10,169 bases of DNA from Bacillota bacterium (GTDB lineage: Bacteria; Bacillota; Clostridia; Acetivibrionales; DTU013): assembly GCA_023409615.1 (NCBI GenBank), contig JAEYRF010000125.1, positions 1-10,169 of the forward strand. Reading direction: 5' to 3'. The position numbers were made by a program, and so were the translations under genes. Shown here piece after piece: positions 1-5,273 of the stretch (position 1 is its first letter; the number at the start of each line of letters is the position of its first letter). The notes under the pieces are model-generated. The model made no database searches. It was not told where the DNA came from and worked only from the letters and a program-made list of their open reading frames with translations.

Positions 1-292
1 GGTTATCCCGACAAAGCGTCCATCACGATGCCGACCGGCGGGCTGACGCTGTATGCGCAGTGGAACGCAGACAAGCAGACAATCAGCTATAACAACAACA
101 CCGCTTCGGGGACGATGGCCGCCACAACGGGCGAAACCGATGCGTCTGTTGCGCTGAGTGAGAACACGTTCACCAAGGCGGGCTACACCTTCACCGGCTG
201 GAACACCGCGGCAGACGGCAGCGGGACAGGTTATCCCGACAAAGCGTCCATCACGATGCCGACCGGCGGGCTGACGCTGTATGCGCAGTGGA
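1..292 (+). repeat. Tandem coding repeat, 228-bp period (76 residues)
   Basis: The block at 1-64 recurs at 229-292 apparently without change, an exact 228-base (76-codon) period encoding one InlB-type repeat. The lack of visible synonymous drift implies recent duplication or gene conversion. More copies probably lie left of the window, so assemblies may collapse here. Confidence 0.9.
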
Positions 293-1077
293 CCAAGGGC
301 AGCTCGGGCGGCGGTGGGGGCGTCACAGTATCCACCTATAAACTGACCTTTGACACAAACGACGGATCTGAGATTTCTGATGTTTACAAGTCTTATGGAG
401 AGACGGTTGACCTGTCCTTGTATAGCTCCACCCGTGAGGGCTACGTTTTAGTCGGCTGGTATTCTGACGATGCTCTGACTGACAAAGTTACCGTTATCAA
501 ATTGACAAAGAATACCACTGTTTATGCAAAATGGGATAAGGTTGTTTTGCACACATTTAAAGACGTTGCCCAAGACGACTACTTTGCGCAGACTGTGGAA
601 TGGGCTGTGAAAAATGACATAACCAAAGGCATTAGCACGGATATGTTTAGCCCCAACGAGGCCTGCACCCGAGCCCAAGCCATGGCCTTCCTGTGGCGCG
701 ATGCCGGCTCCCCCGTGTCCGCGTCCTCGCCCATGCCGTTTGCCGATGTGGCGAAGGACAGCTATTACTACGACGCGGTTCTGTGGGCTATAGAGCAGGG
801 CATCACAGTGGGAACATCCGGGACCGCATACAGTCCGGATGCAACTTGCAGCCGTGCGCAGATTGTCACTTTCCTATGGCGTGCCGCCGACTCCCCCGTG
901 TCCGCGTCCTCGGCCATGCCGTTTGCCGATGTGGCGAAGGACAGCTATTACTACGACGCGGTTTTGTGGGCCGTGGAAAATGACATTACCAATGGCATCG
1001 GCGCGGATATGTTTGGCCCCGACGATGTTTGCACTCGTGCGCAGATTGTTACCTTACTCTACAGAAATATGGGATAA
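1..1077 (+). CDS. Surface adhesin, repeat + SLH domains (3' part; 5' end outside window)
   Basis: The frame is open from base 1, so the start codon lies upstream; 358 residues are visible. Two near-identical Listeria/Bacteroides (InlB B-repeat-like) modules end at about residues 21 and 97 with the hallmark LTLYAQW, each preceded by GYTFTGWNT-type sequence. A Ser/Gly-rich linker follows at about 98-108, then a divergent third module (about 113-180, GYVLVGWYSDD and TTVYAKW). Three C-terminal S-layer homology domains occupy about 183-237, 243-297 and 304-358; each has an F-x-DV start and a C-[TS]-RAQ-[AI] core (RAQ where RAE is more usual). By family knowledge, SLH triplets anchor exported proteins non-covalently to secondary cell-wall polymers, and the repeats form an extended stalk, so this is probably a wall-anchored adhesin. 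The signal peptide would lie outside the window. GC content is very high in the first ~310 bases and drops in the third module, suggesting mosaic origin. Confidence 0.9.
   Translation, partial: GYPDKASITMPTGGLTLYAQWNADKQTISYNNNTASGTMAATTGETDASVALSENTFTKAGYTFTGWNTAADGSGTGYPDKASITMPTGGLTLYAQWTKGSSGGGGGVTVSTYKLTFDTNDGSEISDVYKSYGETVDLSLYSSTREGYVLVGWYSDDALTDKVTVIKLTKNTTVYAKWDKVVLHTFKDVAQDDYFAQTVEWAVKNDITKGISTDMFSPNEACTRAQAMAFLWRDAGSPVSASSPMPFADVAKDSYYYDAVLWAIEQGITVGTSGTAYSPDATCSRAQIVTFLWRAADSPVSASSAMPFADVAKDSYYYDAVLWAVENDITNGIGADMFGPDDVCTRAQIVTLLYRNMG
708..971 (+). repeat. Homogenised 81-bp block in SLH domains 2 and 3
   Basis: Bases 708-788 and 891-971 are 183 bases (61 codons) apart and differ at only about two positions. 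They cover the linker and the first half of SLH domains 2 and 3 (FADVAKDSYYYDAVLWA). The second halves of the two domains diverge normally, which points to local gene conversion rather than whole-domain duplication. Confidence 0.85.
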
Positions 1078-1132
1078 CTTTCATAAAAAGCGAGCATATG
1101 CAAGACCAAAACAGATAATAAGCAAAGAAAAA

Positions 1133-1176
1133 ATCGTGAAGAGGACATCGCAGTCCTGCCATGTCCTCTTCACGAT
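1133..1176 (-). terminator. Perfect 16-bp hairpin downstream of adhesin; U-tract only on minus strand
   Basis: Bases 1133-1148 and 1161-1176 are perfect reverse complements (16 bp, 12-nt loop). On the plus strand the hairpin is preceded by an A-rich run and not followed by T residues. Read on the minus strand it is followed by TTTTTTCTTT, the normal intrinsic terminator layout. It could still help end the adhesin mRNA 56 bases downstream of its stop codon, as a 3'-stabilising stem. The orientation call rests only on where the T-run lies. Confidence 0.5.
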
Positions 1177-1206
1177 GCAAATTCAAAAAAGAGGGAGCTG
1201 ATATCA

Positions 1207-1272
1207 TTGAAGAAAATGAGACTCTTGTGCTCTGTGCTGTTGTTATCCCTGATGCTACTTATTTTGGTATGA
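1207..1272 (+). pseudogene. Hydrophobic 21-codon mini-ORF, probable signal-peptide stump
   Basis: A purine-rich ribosome binding site (GAGGGAG, 1191-1197) precedes a TTG at 1207 by nine bases; an in-frame ATG lies at 1216. The product starts MKKMRLLCSV and continues almost entirely as Leu/Ile/Val/Ser up to a TGA at 1270-1272; nine of 21 residues are leucine. A basic n-region plus hydrophobic core is what a Sec signal peptide looks like, and comparable leaders open many clostridial SLH proteins. The simplest reading is the 5' remnant of a second secreted-protein gene in tandem with the adhesin. Alternatives are a genuine small membrane peptide (type I toxin-like) or a Leu-rich leader peptide. 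No gene follows on the plus strand to be controlled by a leader. Confidence 0.35.
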
Positions 1273-1273
1273 G

Positions 1274-1313
1274 AAAGACTGCACTAAAGGTTTGACCCTT
1301 CTGTGCAGTCTTT
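1274..1313 (+). terminator. Hairpin immediately after the mini-ORF
   Basis: AAAGACTGCAC (1274-1284) pairs perfectly with GTGCAGTCTTT (1303-1313), and the loop contains a further short AAGG/CCTT pairing. It starts two bases after the mini-ORF stop codon. The following sequence (ACTGTTATGG) is only weakly T-rich, so it is a mediocre intrinsic terminator. Confidence 0.45.
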
Positions 1314-1658
1314 ACTGTTATGGCCTCGCTTGAAGAGTGTCGGTCAAAAATTACTTGTTTTGAGTAATCCCTTTGACGAAAGCCCTTTGTAGACGGTACT
1401 TTTATTTGTGGCAAGTTAGGTGAATATAGATGCCATAGTTCTTATTGCGAAGTATGCTTAGAACTTTGACTTCTCGAGCCTCTCTTTTCCTGCCCGATAA
1501 TGAGATATTCTGTAATTGTCTTACTTTATTCATATAATTTATATACTCTTTCCTGAATTTTTTTACACAATATAAGTGTAAATGGTATTACAATTTTCCG
1601 TTCGCTGAGGCGTTTAAGTCTGCCTTAGTTGTTGCTCTCGGCATTATGTTGGTCTCCA
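1314..1658. other. Gene-free stretch between mini-ORF and GNAT gene
   Basis: No frame shows a supported gene. The sequence is AT-rich, with one small hairpin at 1562-1582 (TTTACAC and GTGTAAA around a 7-nt loop) that lacks a downstream T-run on either strand. Nothing else recognised. Confidence 0.6.
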
Positions 1659-2093
1659 CTATAGCTGAATCCAATACCGCTCGACATACAAGCGAGATTC
1701 CTCACCAAAGATTGTCGATTCATATTTACCGCCGTTAGCAAGAATAGTTTGCCTACTGCCCTCGTTGGTATTAAAACAGCACAGCAAGACTTTATCAAGC
1801 CCGTATTGTTTCGCTTTTTCCAGGCAAAGCCTTAGTTGTTCTTTGGCATAACCTTTTCTGCGCTCATTCGGTCGGACTGAGAAGCCAATATGTCCACCGA
1901 AATTGCGTAATTCGTCACCTATTAACTCGTGTCGGAATTGCATAGCTCCGACAATCCTATTATCACTTTCGCGTATTGTTAAATATTGCGTTGCTGTGGC
2001 ATGTTCTCTGTTCGGAATTGTATCGCGTTTCTCGTAAAGGCGGCAGCTTTCTATCCAATCAAACGGATTATCAAAACTTTCGATATGTGCCAT
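1659..2093 (-). CDS. GNAT-family N-acetyltransferase, probably N-terminally truncated
   Basis: The visible 144 residues carry a GNAT fold. Motif A is at about 67-88 (GGHIGFSVRPNERRKGYA), with the R-x-x-G-Y-A acetyl-CoA pyrophosphate loop. Motif B-like sequence follows (KVLLCCFNTNEGSRQTILANGGKYE), and the protein ends RYWIQL. The family transfers acetyl from acetyl-CoA to an amine; the substrate cannot be told. Related GNATs are usually ~170-180 residues, about 30-40 longer at the N-terminus. The frame stays open upstream of the ATG at 2093 and still reads like family sequence (ENIFDGGDRVQG) to about 2130-2140, where it runs into a tRNA-like sequence. No good ribosome binding site precedes the ATG. 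The gene therefore looks cut at its 5' end by a rearrangement and may be non-functional; internal starts are possible but unconvincing. Confidence 0.75.
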   Translation of the reverse strand: MAHIESFDNPFDWIESCRLYEKRDTIPNREHATATQYLTIRESDNRIVGAMQFRHELIGDELRNFGGHIGFSVRPNERRKGYAKEQLRLCLEKAKQYGLDKVLLCCFNTNEGSRQTILANGGKYESTIFGEESRLYVERYWIQL

Positions 2094-2144
2094 ACCTTGA
2101 ACTCTGTCACCACCATCAAAAATATTTTCGGCTCGTGCCCTCTC

Positions 2145-2160
2145 GGGTTCGATCCCCCTC
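2145..2160 (+). other. tRNA T-arm-like 16-mer, possible att or tRNA remnant
   Basis: GGGTTCGATCCCCCTC is identical to the T-arm stretch of the tRNA-Ala fragment at 4992-5007, but in inverted orientation. Flanking bases do not complete a T-stem here, so this is not an intact tRNA. It marks the point where the GNAT frame loses its N-terminus and lies 13 bases before a strong terminator, an arrangement typical of a tRNA 3' end. T-arms are conserved between tRNAs, so coincidence or a different tRNA remains possible. Confidence 0.35.
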
Positions 2161-2173
2161 TTTATTTCTCGAT

Positions 2174-2224
2174 AAAAATGGAAACACCATCATCCTTATT
2201 CGACGATGGTGTTTCCATTTTTTT
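2174..2224 (+). terminator. Perfect 18-bp intrinsic terminator, bidirectional
   Basis: Bases 2174-2191 and 2205-2222 are perfect reverse complements around a 13-nt loop, ending in a run of seven T residues (2218-2224). The A-run on the left arm gives a T-run on the minus strand too, so it can act both ways. No plus-strand gene lies just upstream, so it appears orphaned, consistent with a lost gene or tRNA. Confidence 0.8.
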
Positions 2225-2242
2225 GGCCAGGCTGTCTGAAAA
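2225..2242 (+). repeat. Copy 1 of 18-bp unit-start sequence
   Basis: GGCCAGGCTGTCTGAAAA recurs at 3079-3096 as GGTCAGGCTGTCTGAAAA. The GTCTGAAAA part is the reverse complement of the TTTTCAGAC closing each 84-bp repeat (3063-3071, 4967-4975). This fits an insertion-sequence terminal inverted repeat, making 2225-3081 a transposase-less unit with ends like those of the IS to its right. Confidence 0.6.
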
Positions 2243-2848
2243 CACCTTACTTTCTGAAATCAAGCATGTATAGACCATTCTCATACAACATTCTTGAAAA
2301 GCAGAAAAGAGGTATAAACATTGATATTTCAACGTTTATCGCCTCTTTTATATTCTACAACTGTCAAACTCGAGATTATACCCTTCAAATATTTCTTCTC
2401 GCGACGCATAAACTGACAATGGGTGGAGTTTACACAGCACCGCTGCTAGGTTTTTCAATTAATGGGGAAACAATTTTAAAATAATACTACTTTTTTTCAA
2501 GAAATCCAACAATAACCGATGTATTGGTGCGATTTTGTAAACTAATGTGGTAACTTATTCCACAAAATACTCCCATTACTTGCAAAATTAAGCAACGAAT
2601 TGATTTTAGAGTCATACTCAATAGTAAAGAACATTTTTTCTTGTTTTTTACGCCTTGTGCCCGAAAAAAGGTATGGGGACACATCTATTTCAGCCACTTC
2701 TGGACGAAACATTACGGTACTAGTAAGTTATGTCCGTATAAGGGGATTACTTACCTTAGGTTGCCTTGTTTGCCATGTGTTTTTTATCCGTCAGTAGTAT
2801 TTGAAAATTAGGAAACTTTTCATTAAAAACTCTTGACTTTAATTAGCT
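2243..2848. other. Gene-free interior of first repeat unit
   Basis: Short open frames exist on both strands, but their translations are low-complexity and show no family features or ribosome binding sites. The one structure seen is a long imperfect hairpin at 2305-2349: AAAAGAGG with CCTCTTTT (8 bp), then ATAAAC with GTTTAT (6 bp) after a G:U pair and a one-base bulge, then TTGA with TCAA. It lacks a clean T-run. Confidence 0.5.
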
Positions 2849-2975
2849 GGGCTACTCGTTTTTGCAGCTTTTGAACAAAATTGTGCTCTATAAAGCCTGT
2901 TTTATAGACAATCGGCTATAAAAATGAGAGCTATTCTCAGAAATTTCGTCCGAAAGTTGCAAAAGTGAGTAGTCC
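2849..2975 (+). ncRNA. Candidate structured RNA closed by a 25-bp stem
   Basis: Bases 2849-2873 pair with 2951-2975 without a bulge over 25 positions: 20 Watson-Crick pairs and five G:U wobbles (at 2851, 2858, 2859, 2867 and 2872). On the minus strand those five would be A:C mismatches, so the pattern favours a plus-strand RNA. The 77-nt interior holds two smaller hairpins: 2887-2894 with 2901-2908 (8 bp), and 2925-2929 with 2935-2939 (5 bp). The repeat-borne terminator at 3041-3067 could end the transcript. No convincing promoter was found and no RNA family is recognised. It could instead be a decayed inverted repeat of a miniature element. Confidence 0.35.
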
Positions 2976-2997
2976 CCTCTGTTTTCAGCGTTTTGTA

Positions 2998-3081
2998 AAA
3001 AAGCCCGCAAACGCACAAAAAAAATATCCTTATACATGCCGAAAACCCGCTATTTTAGCGGGTTTTCAGACGAAATGTGGT
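2998..3081. repeat. Copy 1 of 84-bp unit-end repeat
   Basis: Bases 2998-3071 are identical to 4902-4975 (74 bases), and the next ten differ at two positions before both copies read GTGGT. The copies lie 1904 bases apart, flanking the transposase gene. Copy 2 abuts the 3' end of the tRNA-Ala fragment; copy 1 abuts the left end of the IS. Confidence 0.9.
3041..3067. terminator. 12-bp terminator hairpin in repeat copy 1
   Basis: Bases 3041-3052 and 3056-3067 form a perfect 12-bp stem with a 3-nt loop: GC-rich core (CCCGCTA/TAGCGGG) flanked by A4 and T4. The T-run is part of the stem, so it can terminate in both directions, though with a short U-tract. Confidence 0.65.
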
Positions 3082-3096
3082 CAGGCTGTCTGAAAA
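3079..3096 (+). repeat. Copy 2 of 18-bp unit-start sequence (IS left end)
   Basis: GGTCAGGCTGTCTGAAAA matches 2225-2242 at 17 of 18 positions. Its inner part TGTCTGAAAA is inverted relative to the sequence ending the unit at 4967-4976 (TTTTCAGACA), as expected for the left terminal inverted repeat of the IS1182-like element. Confidence 0.6.
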
Positions 3097-3127
3097 GTGC
3101 ACGAAATTAGCATTTCGCCTGGCCAAG

Positions 3128-3175
3128 TTTACATAAATATGATACAATGTATATATCATACAGGTGACAAAGGTG
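3128..3175 (+). promoter_or_regulatory. Likely transposase promoter, palindrome and ribosome binding site
   Basis: A TTTACA (3128-3133) is followed 16-18 bases later by TATATA/TATATC, a weak sigma-A-like promoter. The inverted repeat TATGATA (3138-3144) and TATCATA (3154-3160) overlaps it and could be an operator or an RNA hairpin limiting expression. AAAGGTG (3169-3175) lies six bases before the ATG at 3182 and fixes that codon as the start rather than the ATG at 3164, which has no such site. Confidence 0.4.
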
Positions 3176-3181
3176 CTTTCC

Positions 3182-4819
3182 ATGAAATATATCAAAGGAC
3201 AACCACGCAGTCAAATGACTATGGTAACGGAATGCTTGGAAGATTACATATCCGAAGAAAACCCAGTTCGTGTAATAGATTCTTTTGTTGACAGTCTCGA
3301 TCTTGATCTGGCAGGTTTTGTCCGCACTATACCAAAGGAAACGGGACGTCCCCCATATGATCCAAGAGACCTCTTAAAGCTATATATATACGGCTACTTT
3401 AATAAGATACGTTCAAGCAGAAAGCTTATGACGGAGTGCACACGAAACATTGAGCTATTCTATCTACTGGGCAAACTGACGCCAGATTTCAGAACCATAT
3501 CGGATTTCAGAAAAGACAACGCAAAAGCTCTGAAGAAGGTTTTTGGTGCCTTTGTAAAGTTGTGCCTGAAGCTAAATCTTTATCAGAAAGACCTTCTGGC
3601 GGTAGACGGATCAAAATTCAGAGCCGTTAACAGCAAGAGCAATGTATATAATGCAGAAGTTCTGGAAAAAAAGCTAAAAAGAATAGATGAACATATTATG
3701 GAATATCTTTCCCAAATGGATAAAAATGATGAAACCGAGCCAGATTCGCCTTCGCCCAAGCAGATCAAAGCTGCCATACAGGAATTGACCTTAAGGAAGG
3801 AAAAATATCAGGGTTATTTGAAAGAACTTCTTGAAAGCGGAGAAACACAGCTTCTCACAACAGACCCCGAAGCCCGCCGTATGCACAGCAAGGATGGGTT
3901 CCATTGCTGCTACAATGTACAGTCCGCTGTGGACAATGGTAGCCATCTTATTGCTGAATATGAAGTGACCAATCATAACACTGACCAGGGACTTCTCAAG
4001 GATGTAGCAGAGGGTGTTAAGGAGGCCCTTGAGGTTGAAACTGTCGAGGTTGTAGCGGACAAAGGCTATGAAAGCAGAGAAGATATTTTAAACTGTGTGA
4101 TGAATGCAATCGTTCCCAATGTGGCGCTGAAGTATGACAAGGAAGAAAGGCTTTATTCTATTGACTACGAGGAAGCAGAAATCAGTGAGGAAGAAAGAAA
4201 TTCCCCAAAGCCTGAGAACATACAAAAATGTATTAAGGCAGGTATACTCCCCTCTTGCTATGAAAATACCGCTATAGAGGTTGAGTTGCAGGAAAAGTCC
4301 GAAGTCAGCTGCTTTTTATTAAATGAAGACGGAACAGTAACCTGCCCCATGGGTAACATCCTGTCAAAGACAAAAATGAAGGGAAAAAACACCATTTATG
4401 CCAACAAGGATGCCTGCAGGCAGTGCCCCAACAGATGTACAGGCTCAAAGTCCTATAAAACGGTGAGTTTCGGACCAGAAACCAGATTTGTGCCTGTCAG
4501 GATGTACGGCAGCGTCAGGTGCAAGCTCAATCCTATTCCTGAAAATATACCGGTAAATCCGTTTAACCATACATTTGACCGGAAGGACTATGCACCTGCA
4601 AAGACAGTTGTCCTCAGGATCAAAGAAGATATCCACAAGATAAAGGAGCGAATGTGTCTGTCAGAGCACCCCTTCGGGACGGTTAAATGGTATCATGGGG
4701 CACACTACCTGTTGTGCAAGGGAAAGGAAAAGGCCACTGCAGAGATTGGGGGCTGGTCGTTGACTTGCGTCAACTGCTCGCCTATGCGTCCTATCTTAGT
4801 TTCCTTGCCTACAATATGA
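3182..4819 (+). CDS. IS1182-family DDE transposase, frameshifted near C-terminus
   Basis: The protein has 545 residues from the ATG at 3182, chosen for its ribosome binding site and because the family begins MKYIKG. The N-terminal DUF772-type domain (about 15-125) contains NPVRVIDSFVDSLDL and GRPPYDPRDLLKLYIYGY. The RNase H-like catalytic core shows D142 (AVDGSKFRA), D293 (VVADKGYES) and a likely catalytic E521 (KATAE) after WYHGAHYLLCKGK. An inserted helical segment sits at about 155-230, and a Cys cluster (C412, C415, C419) may bind metal. By family knowledge it would cut and rejoin the IS ends. After about residue 523 the frame departs from family sequence; the expected tail (LSFLAYNMKRAIN...) occurs in another frame at 4795-4875. 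All three catalytic residues precede the break, but the missing C-terminal helices probably impair activity. Confidence 0.92.
   Translation: MKYIKGQPRSQMTMVTECLEDYISEENPVRVIDSFVDSLDLDLAGFVRTIPKETGRPPYDPRDLLKLYIYGYFNKIRSSRKLMTECTRNIELFYLLGKLTPDFRTISDFRKDNAKALKKVFGAFVKLCLKLNLYQKDLLAVDGSKFRAVNSKSNVYNAEVLEKKLKRIDEHIMEYLSQMDKNDETEPDSPSPKQIKAAIQELTLRKEKYQGYLKELLESGETQLLTTDPEARRMHSKDGFHCCYNVQSAVDNGSHLIAEYEVTNHNTDQGLLKDVAEGVKEALEVETVEVVADKGYESREDILNCVMNAIVPNVALKYDKEERLYSIDYEEAEISEEERNSPKPENIQKCIKAGILPSCYENTAIEVELQEKSEVSCFLLNEDGTVTCPMGNILSKTKMKGKNTIYANKDACRQCPNRCTGSKSYKTVSFGPETRFVPVRMYGSVRCKLNPIPENIPVNPFNHTFDRKDYAPAKTVVLRIKEDIHKIKERMCLSEHPFGTVKWYHGAHYLLCKGKEKATAEIGGWSLTCVNCSPMRPILVSLPTI
4751..4794 (+). 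other. Putative 44-nt insertion causing the transposase frameshift
   Basis: The family sequence reads AEIG up to 4750 and resumes with LSFLAYN at 4795; the 44 bases between are extra, 44 not being a multiple of three. They are richer in GC (about 57%) than their surroundings and contain a perfect GTTGAC-TTGC-GTCAAC hairpin (4759-4774). The alternative is a one- or two-base change in the G5 run at 4748-4752, since the -1 frame from there reads through to the correct tail without a stop (LVVDLRQLLAYASYLSFLAYN). Confidence 0.5.
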
Positions 4820-4878
4820 AAAGGGCAATCAATTTGGTGGGAATAAAGAAATTGATCGAGGCAATGCAGAGATAAAAA
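4795..4878 (+). pseudogene. Out-of-frame C-terminal tail of the transposase
   Basis: This frame reads LSFLAYNMKRAINLVGIK and on to IEAMQR, then a stop at 4876-4878, the normal ending of IS1182-type transposases. It is joined to the main frame only if the ribosome or a sequence correction bridges the break near 4750. Confidence 0.75.
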
Positions 4879-4901
4879 CGGGGGATACCTTTTTTGCCAC
4901 T

Positions 4902-4985
4902 AAAAAGCCCGCAAACGCACAAAAAAAATATCCTTATACATGCCGAAAACCCGCTATTTTAGCGGGTTTTCAGACAAATTGTGGT
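4902..4985. repeat. Copy 2 of 84-bp unit-end repeat, adjoining the tRNA fragment
   Basis: This matches 2998-3081 as described for copy 1. Here its last four bases (4982-4985) coincide with the CCA end and discriminator base of the minus-strand tRNA-Ala fragment. Copy 1 carries the same GTGGT without the rest of the tRNA, so either the repeat was copied from this tRNA-flanking locus or GTGGT is a target duplication. Confidence 0.9.
4945..4971 (-). terminator. 12-bp terminator hairpin downstream of the tRNA-Ala fragment
   Basis: Bases 4945-4956 pair with 4960-4971 (12 bp, 3-nt loop). On the minus strand it begins 10 bases after the tRNA CCA and ends in T4, the usual position of an intrinsic terminator for a tRNA transcript. 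Confidence 0.65.
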
Positions 4986-5028
4986 GGAGATGAGGGGGAT
5001 CGAACCCCTTACCTCTTGACTGCCAGTC
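4982..5028 (-). tRNA. 3' fragment of tRNA-Ala(GGC), probable attachment site
   Basis: Read on the minus strand, the segment gives anticodon loop CTGGCAG (5020-5026; anticodon GGC at 5022-5024), the 3' anticodon stem TCAAG (5015-5019), a five-base variable loop, a perfect T-arm AGGGG-TTCGATC-CCCCT (4993-5009), acceptor strand CATCTCC (4986-4992), discriminator A and encoded CCA. The 5' half (acceptor, D-arm, 5' anticodon stem) is absent: tRNA homology stops at about 5028. A fragment running from the anticodon stem to CCA is what a tyrosine-recombinase element leaves when it integrates into a tRNA and restores the gene at its other end. Because the 3' end points left, the element should lie to the right and the restored tRNA beyond 10169. 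A simple deletion is the alternative. Confidence 0.8.
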
Positions 5029-5273
5029 TTTTAGCCTATGTATACGATTCGTAAAACACCGAAAAATAGGGCTTCTTGGGACATAGCTTTTGCATATTTT
5101 ATTTAGTTTTTATTCGAATTCAGATTCTATTCAGTTTTTTCAGCTTTGTTTGAACTGATTTTTAAATGCTTAGGTACGATGTGATTTCCGGTTGCCAACT
5201 CGTGAAAAGAACTGTTAATTCTATAACTTCAGACATAACCGATGTCGTAAAATTTAACTCTGTCAGCACCCGT
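5029..5273. other. Gene-free stretch just inside the presumed element end
   Basis: AT-rich, with no supported coding frame and no integrase gene. A weak plus-strand terminator-like stem lies at 5131-5158 (TCAGTT with AACTGA, long loop) followed by five T residues. Confidence 0.5.

Larger units (their letters stand above)
3082..4979 (+). mobile_element. IS1182-family insertion sequence (boundaries approximate)
   Basis: The transposase at 3182-4819 defines the element. The left end reads CAGGCTGTCTGAAAA and the right end, in reverse complement, ATTTGTCTGAAAA, sharing a 10-bp core. TGTGGT occurs on both sides (3076-3081 and 4980-4985) and could be a target duplication. The implied length of ~1.9 kb fits the IS1182 family. 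The doubt is at the right end: the hairpin sequence at 4902-4975 could instead be the natural terminator of the adjoining tRNA, in which case the IS ends nearer 4880-4900. The frameshifted transposase suggests this copy is dead or depends on others. Confidence 0.6.

Noticed and set aside
693..1201. Two long plus-strand frames overlapping the adhesin
   Set aside because: They are shifted-frame shadows of the GC-rich repeated SLH coding sequence, rich in Arg/Pro/Cys and without family features.
1562..1582. Small hairpin as a terminator for the GNAT gene
   Set aside because: The 7-bp AT-rich stem is not followed by a T-run on the minus strand.
2145..2173. A complete tRNA gene on the plus strand
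   Set aside because: Only the T-loop side matches; the T-stem does not close, and no anticodon arm, D-arm or CCA end is present.
2206..2797. Short frames of 65-95 residues on both strands inside the first repeat unit
   Set aside because: Low-complexity translations with no ribosome binding site and no recognisable domain; they overlap a terminator and hairpins.
3164..3181. Upstream ATG at 3164 as transposase start
   Set aside because: No ribosome binding site precedes it, whereas AAAGGTG sits six bases before the ATG at 3182, and the family begins MKYIKG.
4751..4794. Translational bypassing (gene 60-like hop) as the main explanation of the transposase break
   Set aside because: The take-off codon (GGG) and the codon before landing (TAT) do not match, and nothing similar is known to me for IS1182 elements; simple mutation is more likely.
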